64,000 nt of DNA from JAGPUQ01 sp050179115 (GTDB taxonomy: Bacteria > Pseudomonadota > Gammaproteobacteria > Pseudomonadales > Porticoccaceae), in NCBI GenBank assembly GCA_050179115.1, contig JBFXFL010000010.1, positions 1 to 64,000 on the forward strand, written 5' to 3'. The position numbers and the translations under genes were made by a program. Within the stretch, counting starts at the first letter, position 1. Each line of letters opens with the position of its first letter. This document shows, one piece after another, positions 7,941-16,091 of the stretch. The notes under the pieces are model-generated. The model saw only the letters and a list, made by a program, of their open reading frames with translations. It ran no database searches and had not been told where the DNA came from.

Positions 7941-8780
7941 ATGAAGCAGCAAATTTTCGGCTTTGACGCCTACGCACCCGCCGAGATTGCCGAGCGGGTG
8001 CAGAAGGTCTGCGTCATCAAGGCGCACATGCCGCTGCTGACCATGTGGATGCTGGCGATGCTCGCCGGCGCTTTCATCGGTCTCGGCGCGCTCTTTTTCA
8101 CGCTGGTGGTCAGTGACCACAGCCTGGGCTTTGCGAGTTCCCGCGTGCTCGGCGGCGTGTGCTTCTCGCTGGGACTGATCCTGGTGGTGGTGGCCGGCGC
8201 CGAATTGTTCACCGGCAACAATCTGCTGGTCATGGCCTGGGCCGAGGGCTGCCTCTCCACCCGCGATGTGCTGCGCGACTGGATAATCGTCGGTGCCGGA
8301 AATTTCGTCGGCGCCGTCGGACTGGCCCTGATCGTTTACCTGTCCGGCTACGGCGCGCTCAATCAGGGCGAGGTCGCGCGCACCGCCGTGCAGATTGCCG
8401 CAGCCAAGTGCGTGCTGCCGTTCTGGGAGGCGTTTTTCCGCGGCGTGCTGTGCAACGTGCTCGTGTGCATGGCGGTCTGGATGGCGATGGCGGGGCGCAG
8501 CGTGGTCGACAAGGCGGTCGCGATCGTCTTCCCCATCGCGGCCTTTGTCGCCGCCGGGTTCGAGCACAGCGTCGCCAATATGTATTTCATTCCCCTGGGC
8601 ATGCTGCTGCGCGATGGCCTCGCAACGCCGGTGCCCGGCGCCGAACTCATCGGCGGGATCGGCATGATCCGCAATCTGGTCCCGGTGATCCTCGGCAACC
8701 TGATGGGCGGCAGCGTGCTGGTAGCGCTGGTCTATCACCTGATCTACCGACGCGGCGCAGTGCGTTTGCCGCCCGGGTAA
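7941..8780 (+). CDS. Formate/nitrite transporter (FNT) family membrane channel
   Basis: A 279-aa FNT-family protein. ATG 7941 is used because GAGGAG sits upstream and MKQQIFGFDAYAPAEIAERVQKVCVIKA matches the FNT N-terminus. Six hydrophobic segments are visible, with family loop motifs: LFTGNNLLVM after TM2 (gating Omega loop), FFRGVLCNVLVCMAVWMA, and GFEHSVANMYFIPLG, which contains the pore histidine. The channel would move formate, nitrite or another small monovalent anion across the inner membrane; FocA and NirC cannot be separated by eye. It lies downstream of OmpW. Confidence 0.9.
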   Translation: MKQQIFGFDAYAPAEIAERVQKVCVIKAHMPLLTMWMLAMLAGAFIGLGALFFTLVVSDHSLGFASSRVLGGVCFSLGLILVVVAGAELFTGNNLLVMAWAEGCLSTRDVLRDWIIVGAGNFVGAVGLALIVYLSGYGALNQGEVARTAVQIAAAKCVLPFWEAFFRGVLCNVLVCMAVWMAMAGRSVVDKAVAIVFPIAAFVAAGFEHSVANMYFIPLGMLLRDGLATPVPGAELIGGIGMIRNLVPVILGNLMGGSVLVALVYHLIYRRGAVRLPPG

Positions 8781-8811
8781 TCTCGCCGCCAAGCCACTGT
8801 CGGCAGATGTG

Positions 8812-8845
8812 GAGTTTTGTCCCTGGCGGTGCTTTGAAAAAACTC
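8812..8845. terminator. Possible bidirectional terminator between convergent genes
   Basis: GAGTTTT (8812-8818) and AAAACTC (8839-8845) form an inverted repeat with a 20-base loop between the convergent FNT and RNase H genes. The A/T-rich arms suit a bidirectional terminator, but the stem is short and the loop long. Confidence 0.3.
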
Positions 8846-8922
8846 GCGTGGCGATCCGGCGCAGACCTATTCTGCGCAATCCCGGCATGCTCGGACTCGT
8901 GTGGCGACGATGCTTCCGACGT

Positions 8923-9663
8923 TCAACCCTTGGGCAGCGCCAGGATCTCGGCGGTTGACAGGGTCTCGGTGTATTGGCGCAAGCCGGCTTCCCGCCTTTT
9001 GATGGCGATGACGGACATGCGATCCGCCAGCTCGTTGCCTTCTATGCCGGCATGACCGGCCACATGCAGCACCCGGATGCGGTCGGCGATCTCGACATAG
9101 AGCCCATGGGCCGCCTGAATCAGGTCGAGATTCATGATCGCGCCGCCCTTGCGCTTCCAGCCCCTGGCCTTCCACCCGAACGCCCAGTTCGTGACGCATT
9201 CAATGGCGTATTTCGAGTCGCAGAGGATCGCCACGCTGCGGCCACTCGCGATGAACCTGTTGGCAAACACCAGCGCATGGTAGAGGCCCAGCAGCTCCGC
9301 CGTGTTGTTGGTGCCGGCGGGGTTGTAGAGCCCATACCACAGCTGATCCAGCGCGCCGCTTTTGTAGATGGCCAGGCCGGTGCCGGCCTGCCCCGGGTTG
9401 GGGTCGCAGGCGCCGTCGCAGTAAATTTCGATATCGGCAATGGACCGTTTCCCGGTCGCAGCGACTTTTGCCCGGGGTGAAGCCGGTTTCCGGACCGTTG
9501 CCGGTTTGCCCTGAGCGTAGGCTTCTTCGGCAAGCGCCAGGGTGGGGAACGATTTGAACTTCGCGCCGGGAAAGCCCTTGATCTGTCTTTCGGCTTCCGG
9601 CCAGGTCGAATAGATGCCTGGGGTTTTCCCGACCCAGACGACGTAATATTTTTTCGGTGGCAC
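8923..9663 (-). CDS. rnhA: Ribonuclease HI with N-terminal hybrid-binding (viroplasmin-like) domain
   Basis: A 246-aa protein. Residues 1-50 (KKYYVVWVGKTPGIYSTWPEAERQIKGFPGAKFKSF) are the caulimovirus viroplasmin-like RNA:DNA hybrid-binding domain typical of eukaryotic RNase H1 and some bacteria. A basic linker leads to the catalytic domain, with the metal ligands in IEIYCDGACDPNPG (Asp), NNTAELLGLYHAL (Glu), AILCDSKYAIECV (Asp) and the late ELADRMS (Asp). It degrades RNA in RNA:DNA hybrids. The start is a GTG at 9663; no better ATG exists in frame. It is divergent from the acyl-CoA dehydrogenases. Confidence 0.92.
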   Translation of the reverse strand: MPPKKYYVVWVGKTPGIYSTWPEAERQIKGFPGAKFKSFPTLALAEEAYAQGKPATVRKPASPRAKVAATGKRSIADIEIYCDGACDPNPGQAGTGLAIYKSGALDQLWYGLYNPAGTNNTAELLGLYHALVFANRFIASGRSVAILCDSKYAIECVTNWAFGWKARGWKRKGGAIMNLDLIQAAHGLYVEIADRIRVLHVAGHAGIEGNELADRMSVIAIKRREAGLRQYTETLSTAEILALPKG

Positions 9664-10053
9664 GGCAATGACCTTGAGTAAAGAACGCAGGAAAGAACTC
9701 TGCCCGGCGCTGGGTTCACAGGGGGCGCGCCAGCGCAGCCGCGGTGACGGGCTTGTGACGCCTGCGGATTATCGCGTTTCCCGGCCGATCCGCGGGGAGA
9801 CGCCCGTCCGCCAAGGGTACCCAATCTCATCCTCCTGTGTCGGGGCGCTCGATGGGCGATGTCTGTCGTGGCGTCGAAATGGCGTAACATCGGTAAACCA
9901 CTGCGCCGAGCATGGCGACCCGACCCCGATAAACGAATGGGCGCAACACCGGCCAACCTGCGTGAGCCGAAACATTCGGGCGCCCGGGCGCCGGGTTGAC
10001 ATTCGGCTGACTCGAATAATGAGCCGGCAATACGACCGACACGGGATGACAGC
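9664..10053. other. 390-bp divergent intergenic region
   Basis: This gap separates rnhA from the acyl-CoA dehydrogenase operon. A plus-strand open frame covers most of it but has no ribosome-binding site or recognisable protein pattern. A TTGACA lies near 9996, about 60 bp before the dehydrogenase start, without a convincing -10 box. AGCCGAA and TTCGGCT form an inverted pair around a GC-rich stretch, a possible but unproven operator. Confidence 0.5.
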
Positions 10054-11184
10054 ATGAAATTCAGTTTCACCGATGAACAGGAGCAGATCCGCACCGTGGT
10101 GCGGCGGTTTCTCGCCGAGCAGTCGCCGACCACGGAGATCCGCCGCCTGATGGCCACCGACCACGGCTGGGAGCCTGATACCTGGCAGCGGCTGAGCGGC
10201 GAGCTCGGGCTCACCAGCGTGCACATTCCCGAGGCCTACGGCGGCCAGGGTCTCGGCTTTGTCGAGCTGGCCATCGTGCTCGAGGAAATGGGTCGCGCCT
10301 TGCTGTGCGCGCCTTATTTTGCCTCGGTGGTGCTCGCGGCCAACGCCATCCTCAACGCAGGTAGCGAAGACCAGAAGCACGAATTGCTGCCGGGGATTGC
10401 CGCGGGCGAGACCGTGGCGACCCTGGCCTTCACCGAGAATAACGGCCGCTGGGACAGCGCCGGGGTAGCGCTGACGGCGACTCCCGTCGGTGGCAGCTAC
10501 CGGCTGTCCGGCGTCAAGAGCTTCGTGCTGGATGGGCATACGGCGGACTTGATCATCGTGCTGGCGCGCGCCCCGGGCAGCAGTGGCGACGCCGGCTTGT
10601 CATTTTTCAGCGTGCGCGGCGACGCCGCCGGACTCGACCGACGGCTGCTCAAATCCGTTGACAGCACCCGCAAGCTGGCACGACTGACTTTCAACGATGT
10701 GCGCGGGGAATTGCTGGGTGACCTGGGCGCCGCCGCTGCGCCCTTCGCCAGAACCCTGGATCAGGCCGCGGTCTGCCTCGCCAACGAGATGGTCGGCGGC
10801 GCCGACCAATTGCGCCAGTCTGCCCTCGACTACGTAATGATGCGGGTGCAATTCGGCCGCCCCATCGCCAGTTTTCAGGCCATCAAGCACAAATGCGCCG
10901 ATATGCTGGTCGACGTGGAGCTCGCGAAATCCGCGGCCTATTACGCTGCCGAAGCCGCTGCGGAAAACGACCCGGAGCTGCCCGCCCTGGCTTCGCTGGC
11001 AAAAGCCTGCGCGGCCGACGCCTTCATGCAGACCGCCCGGGAAACCATTCAGCTGCACGGCGGTATCGGCTTCACCTGGGATAACGACACCCATCTGTGG
11101 TTCAAGCGCGCCAAGAGCTCCGAGGTGTTTCTGGGCAGTCCCAGCTACCACCGCGAACTGCTGATGCAGCGCTGGAACGTTTGA
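10054..11184 (+). CDS. Acyl-CoA dehydrogenase family protein (first of pair)
   Basis: A 376-aa flavoprotein. It has the acyl-CoA dehydrogenase layout: the helical N-terminus MKFSFTDEQEQIRTVVRRFLAEQ, IPEAYGGQGLGFVELAIVLEEMGRAL, the middle beta domain beginning ATLAFTENNGRWDSAG, and the C-terminal helical domain with QFGRPIASFQAIKHKCADM and TIQLHGGIGFTWDNDTHLWFKRA. It would desaturate an acyl-CoA with FAD. The canonical catalytic Glu is not evident by eye. Its stop is 17 bp before the second dehydrogenase; such pairs often form heteromeric dehydrogenases for steroid side chains or branched acyl-CoAs, which is an inference here. Confidence 0.9.
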   Translation: MKFSFTDEQEQIRTVVRRFLAEQSPTTEIRRLMATDHGWEPDTWQRLSGELGLTSVHIPEAYGGQGLGFVELAIVLEEMGRALLCAPYFASVVLAANAILNAGSEDQKHELLPGIAAGETVATLAFTENNGRWDSAGVALTATPVGGSYRLSGVKSFVLDGHTADLIIVLARAPGSSGDAGLSFFSVRGDAAGLDRRLLKSVDSTRKLARLTFNDVRGELLGDLGAAAAPFARTLDQAAVCLANEMVGGADQLRQSALDYVMMRVQFGRPIASFQAIKHKCADMLVDVELAKSAAYYAAEAAAENDPELPALASLAKACAADAFMQTARETIQLHGGIGFTWDNDTHLWFKRAKSSEVFLGSPSYHRELLMQRWNV

Positions 11185-11201
11185 GAGGCGAGGCGAATAC
11201 C

Positions 11202-12473
11202 ATGAGTCAACCAACGCAAGAATCCGTCCGCGCCGAGGCGCGCGCCTGGCTGGAGGCCAACTGGGACCCGAACCTCGATCTGATGGCCTGGCGCGCCAAA
11301 TTGGTCGATAGTGGCTGGGGCATGCCGGCCTGGCCGCAAGAGTGGCACGGCAAAGGGCTGTCCGCGGCGCTGGCCGCCGTCGTCGACAAGGAGTTCCGCG
11401 CCATCGGCGCCATCGGGGTGGCGCGCAGCGGCCCGCGCATGCTCGCCGCCGCCACGCTGCTGGAGCACGGATCGGATTTTCTCAAGGAAAAATTCCTGCG
11501 CCGCATCCTGACCGGCGAAGACCACTGGTGCCAGTTGTTCAGCGAACCGGGCAGCGGTTCGGATCTCGCCGGCGCCATGACCCGGGCGGATCTCAGGGAC
11601 GGCCAGTGGATCGTCAATGGCCAGAAAGTCTGGACCACCAGCGCCCATCACGCACAATACGGTTTTCTGCTCGCGCGCACCGACTGGAATGTGCCCAAGC
11701 ATCAGGGGCTGTCCTATTTCATCATCGCGATGGAGCAGCCGGGCGTGCTGGTGCAGCCGCTGCGCCAGATGAACGGCCACGCCTCCTTCAATCAGGTGTT
11801 TTTCACCGATGCGGTGGTGCCCGCCGAATACCTGGTCGGCAATCTCGGCGAAGGCTGGAAGGTGGCGACCACCACGCTGATGCACGAGCGCCGCGCCGCC
11901 GCCGAGGGTATGGCGTCCGGGCCGCAGAGCGCCCAGCGGGTGGGGAAAGCCTACGACCAGGAGCGCGCCGAATTCGCGATCACCATGGAGCCCTACACCT
12001 GGTATCCGCAGCGCGCCGGGCGCCCCGATCTGGTCATCGAGCGCGCCCAGGCCACGGGCCGCAATACCGATCCGGTGGTGCGTCAGGAGATCGCCAAGCT
12101 GCTGACCCTGCACCGGGCCGCGCACTGGACCCAGCGCCGCGCCCGCGCCGCCCAGCAACTCGGGCGCCCGCCGGGACCGGAGGGCTCGCTGGGCAAACTG
12201 GTGGGCAGCCATGTGGCGCGCGCGTCGGCCCAGGTGCACACGTTGATCAACGAAGCCGATGCGATGCTGACCGGCAGCGACAGCCCCATGAACGGCGTCA
12301 TCGCCGAGATTCTGGTGTCGACGCCCGCCGCGTCCATCGCCGGCGGCACAGACGAAATTCAACGCAATATCATTGCGGAACGGGTGCTCGGCATGCCCAA
12401 GGAACCCCTCACCGGCATGGATCGGCCGTTCAAGGACGTGCCGAAAAATACCGTGCAGCCGCGCGCGCGGTGA
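11202..12473 (+). CDS. Acyl-CoA dehydrogenase family protein (second of pair)
   Basis: A 423-aa acyl-CoA dehydrogenase. ATG 11202 follows GAGGCGAGGCG; the frame is open further upstream, inside the first dehydrogenase, but that part is not family-like. Hallmarks are CQLFSEPGSGSDLAGAMTRA (FAD and substrate loop), GQWIVNGQKVWTTSAHHAQYGFLLART, and the C-terminal PAASIAGGTDEIQRNIIAERVLGMPKEP flavin-binding stretch. It probably functions with the upstream dehydrogenase as an alpha/beta pair. It is the last intact gene before the island; the downstream sequence is degenerate. Confidence 0.92.
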   Translation: MSQPTQESVRAEARAWLEANWDPNLDLMAWRAKLVDSGWGMPAWPQEWHGKGLSAALAAVVDKEFRAIGAIGVARSGPRMLAAATLLEHGSDFLKEKFLRRILTGEDHWCQLFSEPGSGSDLAGAMTRADLRDGQWIVNGQKVWTTSAHHAQYGFLLARTDWNVPKHQGLSYFIIAMEQPGVLVQPLRQMNGHASFNQVFFTDAVVPAEYLVGNLGEGWKVATTTLMHERRAAAEGMASGPQSAQRVGKAYDQERAEFAITMEPYTWYPQRAGRPDLVIERAQATGRNTDPVVRQEIAKLLTLHRAAHWTQRRARAAQQLGRPPGPEGSLGKLVGSHVARASAQVHTLINEADAMLTGSDSPMNGVIAEILVSTPAASIAGGTDEIQRNIIAERVLGMPKEPLTGMDRPFKDVPKNTVQPRAR

Positions 12474-12626
12474 GCGGGATCGGCGCCGAGCTCCGTTTGA
12501 AGGTGTTGCTGGCGAGTTTGGCGCCGTTGTACAAGTCATTCGCGAAAGCCGGGAAGCCCGCATTCCAGTGCTACACCGGCGCCATTGCGGCTATTTCGGC
12601 GCGGGTGTCGTGCTTTGGCGTTGGTG

Positions 12627-12653
12627 CCGTTTTGTCACTGAGTGACAGAACGG
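12627..12653. promoter_or_regulatory. 27-bp near-perfect palindrome
   Basis: Two 13-base arms around a central G are complementary with one mismatch; the core is TGTCACTGAGTGACA. The size and symmetry are typical of an operator for a dimeric regulator of the TetR or GntR type. It lies 154 bp past the acyl-CoA dehydrogenase stop, in a stretch (12474-12707) where no intact gene is seen. A nearby 9-bp direct repeat (GCTACAGTT, 12664-12681) adds to the site-like character. Confidence 0.5.
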
Positions 12654-12707
12654 TTAGGGTGTCGCTACAGTTGCTACAGTTCCCGCCTTTACCGGCCCAT
12701 GTGTAGC

Positions 12708-12856
12708 AGGATCATCGATGTAGCGGGAGAATTCGCCCACCATATCGGTATATTGCTGGTTGCCTTCATTGCGGATGCGCTTGTCGCGTTCCGCGAGATA
12801 TTTGGCCTTCAGCGCAACCGGATCAAAATCCAGTTCGCTGAGTGCCGGGCCGACCG
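12708..12856 (-). pseudogene. Remnant of a Baeyer-Villiger monooxygenase gene (N-terminal segment)
   Basis: The minus strand of 12708-12840 aligns without gaps to 33498-33630, inside the intact BVMO gene, with 11 mismatches in 133 bases by hand count. Weaker similarity continues to about 12856. Its translation reads SELDFDPVALKAKYLAERDK and onward through RNEGNQQYTDMVGEFSRYIDDP, matching BVMO residues of about 20-64 with three substitutions; most base differences are silent. Sequence on both sides is unrelated, so this is a truncated paralogue that diverged as a functional gene before being broken. It lies 43 bp beyond the end of hsdR, at the left edge of the defence island. Confidence 0.85.
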
Positions 12857-12898
12857 TAGTCTCAGCCTCCCGGTGCTAACCTTCGGGATTAGGGCAAC

Positions 12899-15800
12899 TC
12901 ACACCTGATTGGTGATTGCATACACCATGTCGCTGACGGATCTGCGGAACGCTTCATTTTCGACAAACTGCTTATAGAACTGCGTGTAATCCCGCACCGA
13001 ACCCTGTGCCGCTTTGCTCAGCGCCTGATCGTGGGCCAGGCGCGCGGTGTGGGGGGTATTCGCCTTGGCATTTTGGTAGGCGCTGTCCGCTGCCACCTTG
13101 GGCGCGATGTCGTCGCGAATGTGCTGGGCGATGCGGTCGGTGTCGGAAAACAGCGTACCGAAGCGTTCGTTGAAGCTTTTGAGGATATTGCTCAGGCGGT
13201 CAAGTTCGGGTTCGGGCCTGCCTCCACCGGATTCGGTCGGCACCGGATCAATTTCGGCATCGGCATCCGCCAATGCGATTTTCATCGCCGCCTTCTTCTC
13301 GACCCGGTAACTGTCCATGTCGATGGTTTCGAGAATGCCCTTGGCCAGGTCTTCCTCCTGCGGCGCCGGTAGCTTGGGCGTCAGCAGGTCGAGGAAGATC
13401 GACAATTTCTCCCAGGCCGCGTTGCTGTAGGGAATCACCGACGAGAGAAAGTTATAGGTGCGGCAAAAGGTCTTCGCCTTGCTTTTGAAATCCACCTGAC
13501 CGTCTTCATCGAGTTCACCCACATACGCCGCCACGCAGACATCGAGAATGGGGTCGAGCCGGTCGCGGTCGGCGCCGCCAAGAAACAGCGTCACGAACTG
13601 TTCCACTTGCTCTGGCGCGTACACCTGAGCGGAATCCAGCGCCAATTTCAGGTCGTGCAATTTGTTGGGATCGGCCTCATCCGCCAGCAGCGTGGCGCGG
13701 TAGTAATCCTGGAAAGCGAAGGTGATCGCCTCGCTGTTGTTCTGGAAGTCGAGCACGAAACAGTCACGCTTCTTCGGGTGGGCGCGGTTGAGGCGCGACA
13801 GCGTCTGCACCGCCTTGATGCCCGAGAGCGGCTTGTCCACGTACATCGTGTGCAAGAGCGGCTCGTCGTAGCCGGTCTGGAACTTGTCGGCACAGATCAG
13901 GAAACGGTACGGGTCGGTCTGGATCTTGCCGGCGATGTCGTTACTCGGGAAGCCGTTGAGCGAGGACTCGCTCACCTTCCCGCCGCCCCCGTTGCCATGT
14001 GAAAAGTCGTGCTCGCCCGAGAAGGCGACGATGGCCTGGTACGGGCTTTTGCGCTCCGCCAGGTAGGCCTTGAAGGCGTGGAAGTACTGGATCGCCCGCT
14101 CGATGCCGCTGGTGACCACCATCGCGCGCGCCTGGCCGCCGATCTTGCCCGTGGCCATCACCTGCTCGTGGAAGTGGTCCACCATGATCTCGGCCTTGAG
14201 CCGGATCGCGTGGTCATGGCTCTCCACGTAGCGGCGCAGCTTCTTCTTCGCCCGCTTGGTGTCGAACTCCGGGTCGTCCTCGGTCTTCTTGACCAGCTTG
14301 TAGTAGCTGTCCACCGGCGTGTAGGTCTTGAGCACGTCGAGGATGAAGCCCTCCTCGACCGCCTGCTTCATGGTGTAGCTGTGGAAGGGCCGGTGTTTGA
14401 CCTTGCCCTCGGCGTCCGGCGGCAGCGGCTCGCCGAACATCTCCAGCGTCTTGTTCTTGGGCGTGGCGGTGAAGGCGAAGTAGCTGGCGTTGGTCAGCAT
14501 CTTGCGCGCCGCCATGCGCTTCTCGAGGGCGGCGTTCACCGTGTCCTCGGGGTCGGGTTCCGCGTCTTCGTCTTCGGTCGGGGCGCCGAGTGCCTGGCTC
14601 ATCGCCGCCGAGGTCTTGCCGCCCTGGCTCGAGTGCGCTTCGTCGATGACGATGGCGAAGGTCTTGCCGGCTTCGGTGGCGATTTCGTCGAGGATGAAGG
14701 GGAACTTCTGCACCGTCGAGACGATGATCTTCTTGCCGTCCTGAATGAACTTGCGCAGGTCGCCTGAGCGCTCGGCGTGCCCCACCGTCGCGCCCACCTG
14801 CATGAACTGCCTGATGGTTGCCTGGATCTGGCTGTCGAGGATGCGCCGGTCGGTCACCACGATCACCGAGTCGAACACCTCGCCGGGCGCCACATCGCCG
14901 TCGCGCTTGAGGCCGATCAGCTGGTGCGCGAGCCAGGCGATGGAGTTCGACTTGCCGCTGCCCGCCGAGTGCTGGATCAGGTAGCGCTTGCCCGCGCCGT
15001 GCGTGCGCACATCGGCCAGCGCCTGGCGCACCACCTGGAGCTGGTGGTAGCGCGGCCACACCTGCCGGCGCTTCTTCCGGCCCGTGCGCGGGTCCTTCTC
15101 CTCGACGATCTGCGCGTAGTTTTCAAGGATGTCGGTCAGCCCCGCCGGCGTAAGCACCTCTTTCCACAGGTAGTCGGTCTTGAGGCCATGCGGGTTGGGC
15201 GGATTGCCCGCGCCATCGTCGTGGCCCCTGTTGAACGGCAGGAACCACGAAGCCTTGCCGCGCAGCTCGGTGCACATCCGCACCTCGCTGTCGTCCACCG
15301 CAAAGTGCACCACGCAGCGGCCGAACTCGAACAGCCGCTCCCGCGGGTCGCGGTCGCGCTGGTACTGCGCCACCGCATCGGCCACCGTCTGGCGGGTGAG
15401 ACTGTTCTTCAACTCGAAGGTGGCGATCGGCAGGCCGTTGATGAACAGGCACAAATCCAGTGCGCGGCGCGTCTCGTCCATGCTGTAGGCGAGCTGGCGC
15501 GTGATCGAGAAGCGGTTCTGCGCGTGCAGATTCTCGGCCTTCGCGTTGCCCGGCGACGGCGTGCCGTAGAACAGCTCGAAGTGCAGCGGCCCGTGCGCCA
15601 CGCCCTTGCGCAGCACGTCGATCACGCCGCGCTTGCCGATTTCACCGGACAGGCGGGCGAGGAGCTTCAGGCGGTTGATGTCCCTGGCGTCGTCCGCATC
15701 GGCCAGCGCCAGCTTCCTGAACGCCTCGGGTTGGGTGGCGCGCAGGAAGGCGAACAGCTGCGGCACGTCGAGCGCGTGGGCGCGGTCGTAGTCCAGCGCG

Positions 15801-15940
15801 CTGCCGGCGGTGTAACCGGTGCCTCCATAGGGCGGCCGCTGCAAGGCGACCCTGTCTTGGGCGACCGCGAGGCCATCCGCGCCGGTCATGTGCCGCATGA
15901 TCAGGGTTTCGAGGCCCTTTTCGGTGGTGTCGGTGGTCAT
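12899..15940 (-). CDS. hsdR: Type I restriction endonuclease R subunit (HsdR)
   Basis: A 1013-aa DNA translocase-nuclease. The N-terminal PD-(D/E)xK nuclease shows LCLFINGLPIATFELKNS (ExK near residue 175). The SF2 motor has Walker A HSAGSGKSNSIAWLAHQL near residue 325, VIVVTDRRILDSQI, the DEAH box VIDEAHSSQGGKTSAAM near 430, YFAFTATPKNKTLEMFG (motif III), and in the second RecA lobe ICADKFQTGYDEP and VQTLSRLNRAHPKK. A C-terminal helical region contacts the methylase. With HsdM and HsdS it cleaves unmethylated DNA after ATP-driven translocation. It is last in the island and the only member with a sizeable gap (151 bp) in front, suggesting separate control of restriction. Confidence 0.95.
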   Translation of the reverse strand: MTTDTTEKGLETLIMRHMTGADGLAVAQDRVALQRPPYGGTGYTAGSALDYDRAHALDVPQLFAFLRATQPEAFRKLALADADDARDINRLKLLARLSGEIGKRGVIDVLRKGVAHGPLHFELFYGTPSPGNAKAENLHAQNRFSITRQLAYSMDETRRALDLCLFINGLPIATFELKNSLTRQTVADAVAQYQRDRDPRERLFEFGRCVVHFAVDDSEVRMCTELRGKASWFLPFNRGHDDGAGNPPNPHGLKTDYLWKEVLTPAGLTDILENYAQIVEEKDPRTGRKKRRQVWPRYHQLQVVRQALADVRTHGAGKRYLIQHSAGSGKSNSIAWLAHQLIGLKRDGDVAPGEVFDSVIVVTDRRILDSQIQATIRQFMQVGATVGHAERSGDLRKFIQDGKKIIVSTVQKFPFILDEIATEAGKTFAIVIDEAHSSQGGKTSAAMSQALGAPTEDEDAEPDPEDTVNAALEKRMAARKMLTNASYFAFTATPKNKTLEMFGEPLPPDAEGKVKHRPFHSYTMKQAVEEGFILDVLKTYTPVDSYYKLVKKTEDDPEFDTKRAKKKLRRYVESHDHAIRLKAEIMVDHFHEQVMATGKIGGQARAMVVTSGIERAIQYFHAFKAYLAERKSPYQAIVAFSGEHDFSHGNGGGGKVSESSLNGFPSNDIAGKIQTDPYRFLICADKFQTGYDEPLLHTMYVDKPLSGIKAVQTLSRLNRAHPKKRDCFVLDFQNNSEAITFAFQDYYRATLLADEADPNKLHDLKLALDSAQVYAPEQVEQFVTLFLGGADRDRLDPILDVCVAAYVGELDEDGQVDFKSKAKTFCRTYNFLSSVIPYSNAAWEKLSIFLDLLTPKLPAPQEEDLAKGILETIDMDSYRVEKKAAMKIALADADAEIDPVPTESGGGRPEPELDRLSNILKSFNERFGTLFSDTDRIAQHIRDDIAPKVAADSAYQNAKANTPHTARLAHDQALSKAAQGSVRDYTQFYKQFVENEAFRRSVSDMVYAITNQV

Positions 15941-16091
15941 CGATCTGCCCTCAACAGGTCGGTCCCGTTCTTGATCAAGTAACCATCAAGTAACGGCATA
16001 TATAACAAGTATATGTTTTACAACGTATTTATTAATGACGGGGCGCCGCGGAGCCTAGCCCCAATCAAGTACCCGTCAAGTAAGCGTGAGG
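15941..16091 (-). promoter_or_regulatory. Control region upstream of hsdR with heptamer pairs and an inverted repeat
   Basis: This A/T-rich 151-bp gap is unlike its GC-rich surroundings. It holds four copies of TCAAGTA (starting 15975, 15986, 16065, 16076), arranged as two pairs each with an 11-bp period. Between the pairs is an inverted repeat, CATATA-N7-TATATG (15997-16015). Read on the minus strand, TTGTAA followed by TGTTATATA could be a promoter with an extended -10. The arrangement suggests binding by a dimeric or multimeric regulator. Confidence 0.55.

Noticed and set aside
9668..10057. A 129-codon plus-strand open frame in the rnhA/dehydrogenase gap
   Set aside because: No ribosome-binding site, no recognisable motif and a low-complexity composition; treated as intergenic.
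12373..12645. A plus-strand frame past the second acyl-CoA dehydrogenase reading VAGEFGAVVQVIRESREARIPVLH
   Set aside because: It reads somewhat protein-like, but I recognise no family, the start lies inside the dehydrogenase in another frame, and it ends in the palindrome region.
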